Source: Arachis hypogaea (taxonomy: Eukaryota; Streptophyta; Magnoliopsida; Fabales; Fabaceae). Taken from it: a DNA stretch of 64,000 nt. This document shows, piece by piece, positions 59,701 to 64,000 of the stretch. The stretch spans positions 105,131,363-105,195,362 of the forward strand of contig NC_092046.1 in NCBI RefSeq assembly GCF_003086295.3, in the 5' to 3' direction. Position 1 is the first letter of the stretch. Each line of letters opens with the position of its first letter. Made by a program: the position numbers and the translations under genes. A model generated the notes under the pieces. The model worked only from the letters and a program-made list of their open reading frames with translations, made no database searches and was not told the origin of the DNA.

Positions 59701-59916
59701 CATGTGTAGTCGAATTAATTTGAAATTGAAAGAAAAGAAGTTAACTTAAACCTCCTTTTTTTGCTAGATAGTATTACCTTTTCAAATTTCAAACGACAAT
59801 GGAAACATTATAAATAACTGTCATAGTCTCTAATATCCAGGCCTCCTTAATAACTTGTTTTATGTTTTTCTGTTATTTACCCTTTTCAGCACTCACATTA
59901 CCATCAAAGTGACATC
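56720..59916. other. AT-rich stretch with an old tandem duplication
   Basis: No supported gene. Two related segments, 58370-58590 and 58655-58875, share order and wording: gcgtcactttcaaccatcga at 58447 against gcttcacttttaaccatcaa at 58735. The offset is about 288 bases, so this is a diverged direct duplication. The rest is A/T-rich sequence. Confidence 0.6.
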
Positions 59917-60410
59917 ATGACTGGTCGTGCAACTAGGAGCAGCTCAAAGAGGTTCGGAACGTCAAGTTTTTTATTAGTTTTTTTGGTGTCTAACTTTATT
60001 TCAGTTTAATTTTTGTTAAATTTTTGTTCGTTCCATACCATGCTTCGTTTTTTATTTTCTACGTGTTAGTATTATCTTATAAAATTTTAACAGATGATTA
60101 ACTTATTTAAAACTCAATCTGATATTATTTACGTGTTTTTATTTTGTTTAAAGAGTAAACTCAACGCAAAAAAAGGATATGGAAAAAAAAGCTACGCAGA
60201 ACGAAATTATCACCGCGCAAGATGCTATTTGTGACGTATCCTCCAGGTAAGTCTCAATTTAAAGGTATTCTTAATTATTAAATTTTCAAATTACCAACTC
60301 CAATGAAAATTCACGAATTATATACTACTATTCTTATTCGAAATTTTAAAGGTTCAATTATCCCGCATTACTGGTTAAATTTTCACACCCTAATGGTAAG
60401 ATTATTAGAT
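59917..60410 (+). other. Possible multi-exon gene start (fragment)
   Basis: An ATG at 59917 begins MTGRATRSSSKR, followed by a possible donor. A splice-like exon at about 60155-60246 reads NSTQKKDMEKKATQNEIITA then QDAICDVSS and ends in a consensus donor (caggtaagt). A third short exon-like segment lies near 60350-60400. The basic Ser/Arg/Lys-rich start is similar in style to exon 1 of the Ulp1 gene. No family is recognised and nothing recognisable follows, so this may be debris of the same MULE class. Confidence 0.25.
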
Positions 60411-61503
60411 TACATACCAAATATGGATAAACTTAGTTACGGTCATATGATTTAATGGTACATCTATTACAAATTAAAAATTATTCAACAGATACTAATC
60501 TATTTAAACTATCATGATAATTATTTTATACGAACACTAAAAAACTTTACTAAATCGACCACTAATGTTAAATACAGTATACATATTCAAGATACGTAAC
60601 ATAATATATAAAAATATATAATCATTAATCTTTTCAAAATATAATTTTTTTATTATGAAGATAAAAGTTATAGTTCTCATTTATTTTTTATTTATCGATA
60701 ACTTAAAATTATTTCCACTATTAATTAATGAAACTTGAGAGAATACAGAATGCTAACAAAATATATACAAAGCAACACAAAGAACAAAGATATACAGTTT
60801 AGTAGTCAGTTTTTATATTTTATTTGATAATAAATTAAACATAAAAACTATAATATAAAAGTGTATTTATCGTTTTTTTTCATACAAAATTTTACAAAAT
60901 ATATATAATGACAAGAAATTTAATTACAAACAACTGATAAGAATAATAAAAAATAAAAATAAAGTTGAGTTTTTAATTAATATTTTATTTCTTTCGTATA
61001 AAACAAATACAAAATATATTAATTTTATGTGGCTAAATATAATATATGTGTTTATACCTTATTTAATAAATATAATTTTATAATTTTATTTTCATGTTTT
61101 AATCTTATATACTGGTAAACAAACTTAGGTCAATATCAGGCTTATAGTTACTAGTCATCTTACTATAATTTTGTACAATTTTTCAAAATTTATTGACTAA
61201 TTAATAATATAAACATACTGCTAACTTATTTCCATAATTACAATGATTAATCTAAAGTTTAACTACTTTTAGGATCATGAAAAAACAGGTGAAGACTCCA
61301 ATAATTGGAATTCATGATTGATTAAAAATATTTATTTTTTTTCATTAATTTTGTTTTTGAAACTTTTTTTAATTTTTATTTAAAAAATAAAAAATAAAAT
61401 GGGATACAGAAAAAGTCATAGTTTCGGATATGTCTTTGAAAAATTTAATTAAATTGGAGTACACAGATATACATTTTGGAGTGCACACTGACAAACCCCA
61501 ATT
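60411..61503. other. AT-rich intergenic stretch
   Basis: No gene or repeat structure is supported. Confidence 0.6.
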
Positions 61504-62976
61504 TGACGGTTTGTTTTGCATTGAATTTAGAGTATTTTGATAACCTTTTGTCACATTTAGCCTAGGAATTAGCATGATTTTGTTATCTCTCCCATATTTG
61601 TGCTTAAGTGTAAAAACATGCTTTCTAAGCCTTATTTTGATGAATTCTAGTTCTCCTTTGATTCCATAAGATGCCTTGATGTGTTTGCTAGTAATTCCAG
61701 GATTGAAATAGGCTAGGCATGGATCAAAAGAAGCAAGGAAGGAAGCATACAAGTGGAGAGAAGCATAAAAAGGCAAAGAAGCAAAGTCAGCCATGCACGC
61801 GCACGCGCACAAGGCGCTCGCGCGCACATCGCAGAATTAGCCAGGGACGCGCACGCGTACCGTGCGCGCACGCGTCGATGAGGGCACATGACCTCACTAA
61901 TGCAACACGTGCCTGGCGATTTGAGAGGGTTTCTGAACCCATTTTTGGCGCCAAATTGCTAAGGGAAAGGAATAAAAGGATGAAGGATTAAGGGGATGGC
62001 AACCAACACTTTTGACTAATCATCCTTTGACAAATAATCATTTTAGTTTAGAGTTTTAGAGAGAGAAGCTCTCACTTCTCTCTAGAATTAGGATTAGGGT
62101 TAGGTTTAGTTCTTAGATCTAGGTTTTTAATCTCATGCTTTCTTCCACTCCTATCTCTCAATTCTTTGTTGCTACATTCATCTTCTTCTATTCTTTTATT
62201 GTAATTTCCTTTATGTTGTTCTTATATTTTGTTGTAGATCTAGTATTGTTCCTTCTACTTTCTTCCAATTCAATAAGAGGTAATTCATAATAATTGTTCT
62301 TCTTTGCTTTTCTATTGTTGATCTCTTGCCTTTGTAGTTGTAGATTCCTTTAATTCCTGCAATTAATAATGTTTACTTCTATTGCACTCTATGTGTTTGA
62401 TGAAATGTCTCTTATAGCTATTAGTTAGATTTTGTTCCTCTTGGCCTAGGTAGAGTAATTAGTGACACTTGAGTTATCTAATTCCTTTGTTGATTGATAA
62501 TTGGAGAGATTGCTAATTGGTTTGGAGTGCACTAAAGCTAGTCTTTCCTTGGGAGTTGGCTAGGACTTGTGGCTCAAGTCAATTCATCCACTTGACTTTC
62601 CTTTCTTTAGTAAGGGTTAACTAAGTGGTAGCAATGAACAATTCTCATCACAATTGAGAAGGATAACAAGGATAGGACTTCTAGTTCTCATATCTTGCCA
62701 AGAGCCTTTTATAGTTGTTAGTTTATTTTCCTTGCCATTTACTTTTCATGCTTCTTATCCAAAACCCCAAAATAACTCATAACCAATAACAAGACACTTT
62801 ATTGTAATTCCTAGGGAGAACGACCCGAGGTCCAATACTTCGGTTTATAAATTTTAGGGGTTTGTACTAGTGACAAACAACTTTTTGTATGAAAGGATTA
62901 TTGCTTGGTTTAGAAACTATACTTTACAACGAGAATTCATTTGTGAAATTCTAAACCATCAAAAATCCGTTCGTCA
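61504..62976 (+). repeat. 5' LTR of a Ty3/gypsy element (1473 bp)
   Basis: It starts tgacggtttgttttgc at 61504 and ends ...aaatccgttcgtca at 62976; the tgacgg/ccgttcgtca ends are an inverted pair, as expected for LTR tips. It is immediately followed by a primer-binding site. Around 61795-61885 lies an alternating GCGCACGCG block of very high CpG density. The motif agagagaagctctc lies near 62060. The open frames 61369-61827 (minus) and 61719-61991 (plus) are by-products of the CpG block. The CpG block is, from memory, typical of peanut gypsy LTRs. Confidence 0.85.
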
Positions 62977-62979
62977 AAA

Positions 62980-62997
62980 TGGCGCCGTTGCCGGGGA
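62980..62997 (+). other. Primer-binding site (tRNA-Asp type)
   Basis: tggcgccgttgccgggga lies three bases after the LTR end. This 18-mer complements the 3' end of plant tRNA-Asp, the primer type known for Athila-like and some other plant gypsy elements. It fixes the LTR's right edge and the element's orientation (plus). Confidence 0.88.
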
Positions 62998-63138
62998 ATT
63001 GCAATGGTGTTATGTTATTGGTTATTGTACATATGTGAATAGTGTGAATATCTTCCTTTTTTTGCTTTATTTGCTAGTTGTAGAATTTTATTTCTCTTAT
63101 TTTCCATTATCTTTTGATTTTTGTTTTCTCTTTCCATT

Positions 63139-64000
63139 ATGAATTCTCATTTTGGCTATGAGTGTGATTACAACTATGTTGTAGGTGATGAGGGCTATAA
63201 TGGAGATGTGTATCAAGGATAGGACAATCAAAAGTGGGAAGAGCCATATGCTTATGATCAATCATCATGGCAACAACCCCCACCAATGCACTATGAGGAA
63301 GAGCCATTCTTTGATGCATATCAATCAAATGGCTATGGTGGATCTCCTTGTGATTTCCAAGAACCACCACTATATGCCTATGAGTCATATCCTCAACATG
63401 ACTCTCAACCACACTCACAAGCCTATTTTCAACAAACACCTCCATATGACCATGATCCTTACCCACCATACCAACCTCCTTTTGAACCATATGAGCCATA
63501 CATGGAACCACAATTCCAAGATTACTACTCCCAAGAACCACTTCAATACACACCACCACCTCACCAAGAAGAACCACCTTCCTATAATGAACCCTTTCTC
63601 CAAGACAATGAACTTTCTTATCCACTCCAACCTCTAATGGATGGAACCCTTGGTGTTCTTCTTCAAGGACATGAGGAGATGACAAGGGATGTGCAACAAT
63701 TCATGACCGCCTTGGATGCGGTGGTAAACCGGTTAGCATCCCAACTTTTGGACACTCAAGGAACTCCCATGGCTCAAGAAGAGCATAGCATGAAGGAGAG
63801 ATTGGAAACTCCGGTGGAAAAGGAGGAAGGCTACTTTGTGTTAGAACAATTGGAGGAACCTATGAACATTGAAGAAGAGGAAGAAGTGGTTGAAGACTTA
63901 GGAGATGCGGAACTTCCATGGGAAGCTAAAATCAAAGAAAATCCCTCCAAGAAGAGTAAATTTGATGTTGAGGAGGAATGTGCACAACCTCCAAGGCATA
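63139..64000 (+). pseudogene. Leader/gag-proximal ORF of the gypsy element, one stop, runs off the window
   Basis: An ATG at 63139 opens MNSHFGYECDYNYVVGDEG. A TAG at 63220-63222 (CAG or GGA-CAG context) interrupts it. The same frame is then open to the last base, 259 codons. The product is rich in Pro, Gln, Tyr and Glu with PPPMHYEEEPF- and YDHDPYPPYQPPFEP-type segments, followed by an acidic part. It has no recognised gag, CCHC or protease motif in the window. A leader protein upstream of gag is the likeliest reading. The frames at 63185-63637 (plus) and 63137-63685 (minus) are its shadows. Confidence 0.65.

Noticed and set aside
62085..62110. Telomere-like ggattagggttagg
   Set aside because: Only about two imperfect units within a gypsy LTR; plant telomeres use long TTTAGGG arrays.
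63137..63685. Long minus-strand (182 codons) and plus-strand (150 codons, 63185-63637) open frames
   Set aside because: Both overlap the Pro/Gln/Tyr-rich retrotransposon frame starting at 63139 and follow its codon composition; they are frame shadows.
1..64000. tRNA, rRNA or snRNA genes
   Set aside because: None recognised by eye on either strand; a tRNAscan or Rfam search would be needed to exclude small ones.

Overview
This is a plant nuclear window: AT-rich, intron-containing, with GT-AG splice sites and plant-specific families. The genus is most likely Arachis (peanut). That rests on remembered peanut repeats: a 1.54-kb solo LTR resembling FIDEL, a Ty3/gypsy LTR with a CpG-rich GCGCACGCG core, and Mutator-like elements (MULEs) with cggaccgtccg or aaaccgc/gcggttt motif arrays. 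No database was searched. More than half of the window is transposable-element sequence or its debris.

Layout. 1-3.7 kb: 3' part of a broken Ty1/copia element. 3.7-15.5 kb: AT-rich intergenic DNA with several small DNA transposons, including a palindromic MULE (5985-8588, 9-bp target duplication) carrying two nested insertions, and a LINE endonuclease remnant. 15.8-18.8 kb: an intact single-exon gene for a 986-aa leucine-rich-repeat receptor-like protein without a kinase. 20.0-30.4 kb (minus): an intact 19-coding-exon gene for a 677-aa MORC/CRT1-type GHKL ATPase; every exon phase joins. 30.5-40.1 kb: a two-gene MULE with a mudrA-type transposase (plus) and a plant-mobile-domain (PMD) protein (minus) in convergent orientation. 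The transposase has one nonsense codon and the PMD gene is split only by a solo LTR. 40.3-44.1 kb: bZIP-like and NPH3-like fragments, a small DnaJ-type zinc-finger protein and a frameshifted UreF. 45.2-51.8 kb (minus): a decayed, 5'-truncated UFL1 copy that kept its introns, with a cullin-1 fragment, a hAT-like insertion and a 46-bp retrotransposed tail. 53.0-56.7 kb (minus): a decayed Ulp1-protease gene behind a MULE-type motif array. 56.7-61.5 kb: AT-rich. 61.5-64.0 kb: 5' LTR, primer-binding site and leader of a Ty3/gypsy element that runs off the window.

How the parts relate. The credible host genes are the LRR protein and the MORC ATPase, with the DnaJ-type protein possible. UreF, UFL1, cullin-1, NPH3 and bZIP pieces look like decayed copies. 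The main point of interest is the mudrA+PMD MULE. Its two genes are each driven from a terminal region carrying an array of 17-20 bp palindromes. Two other MULE-type elements in the window have the same design with unrelated motifs.
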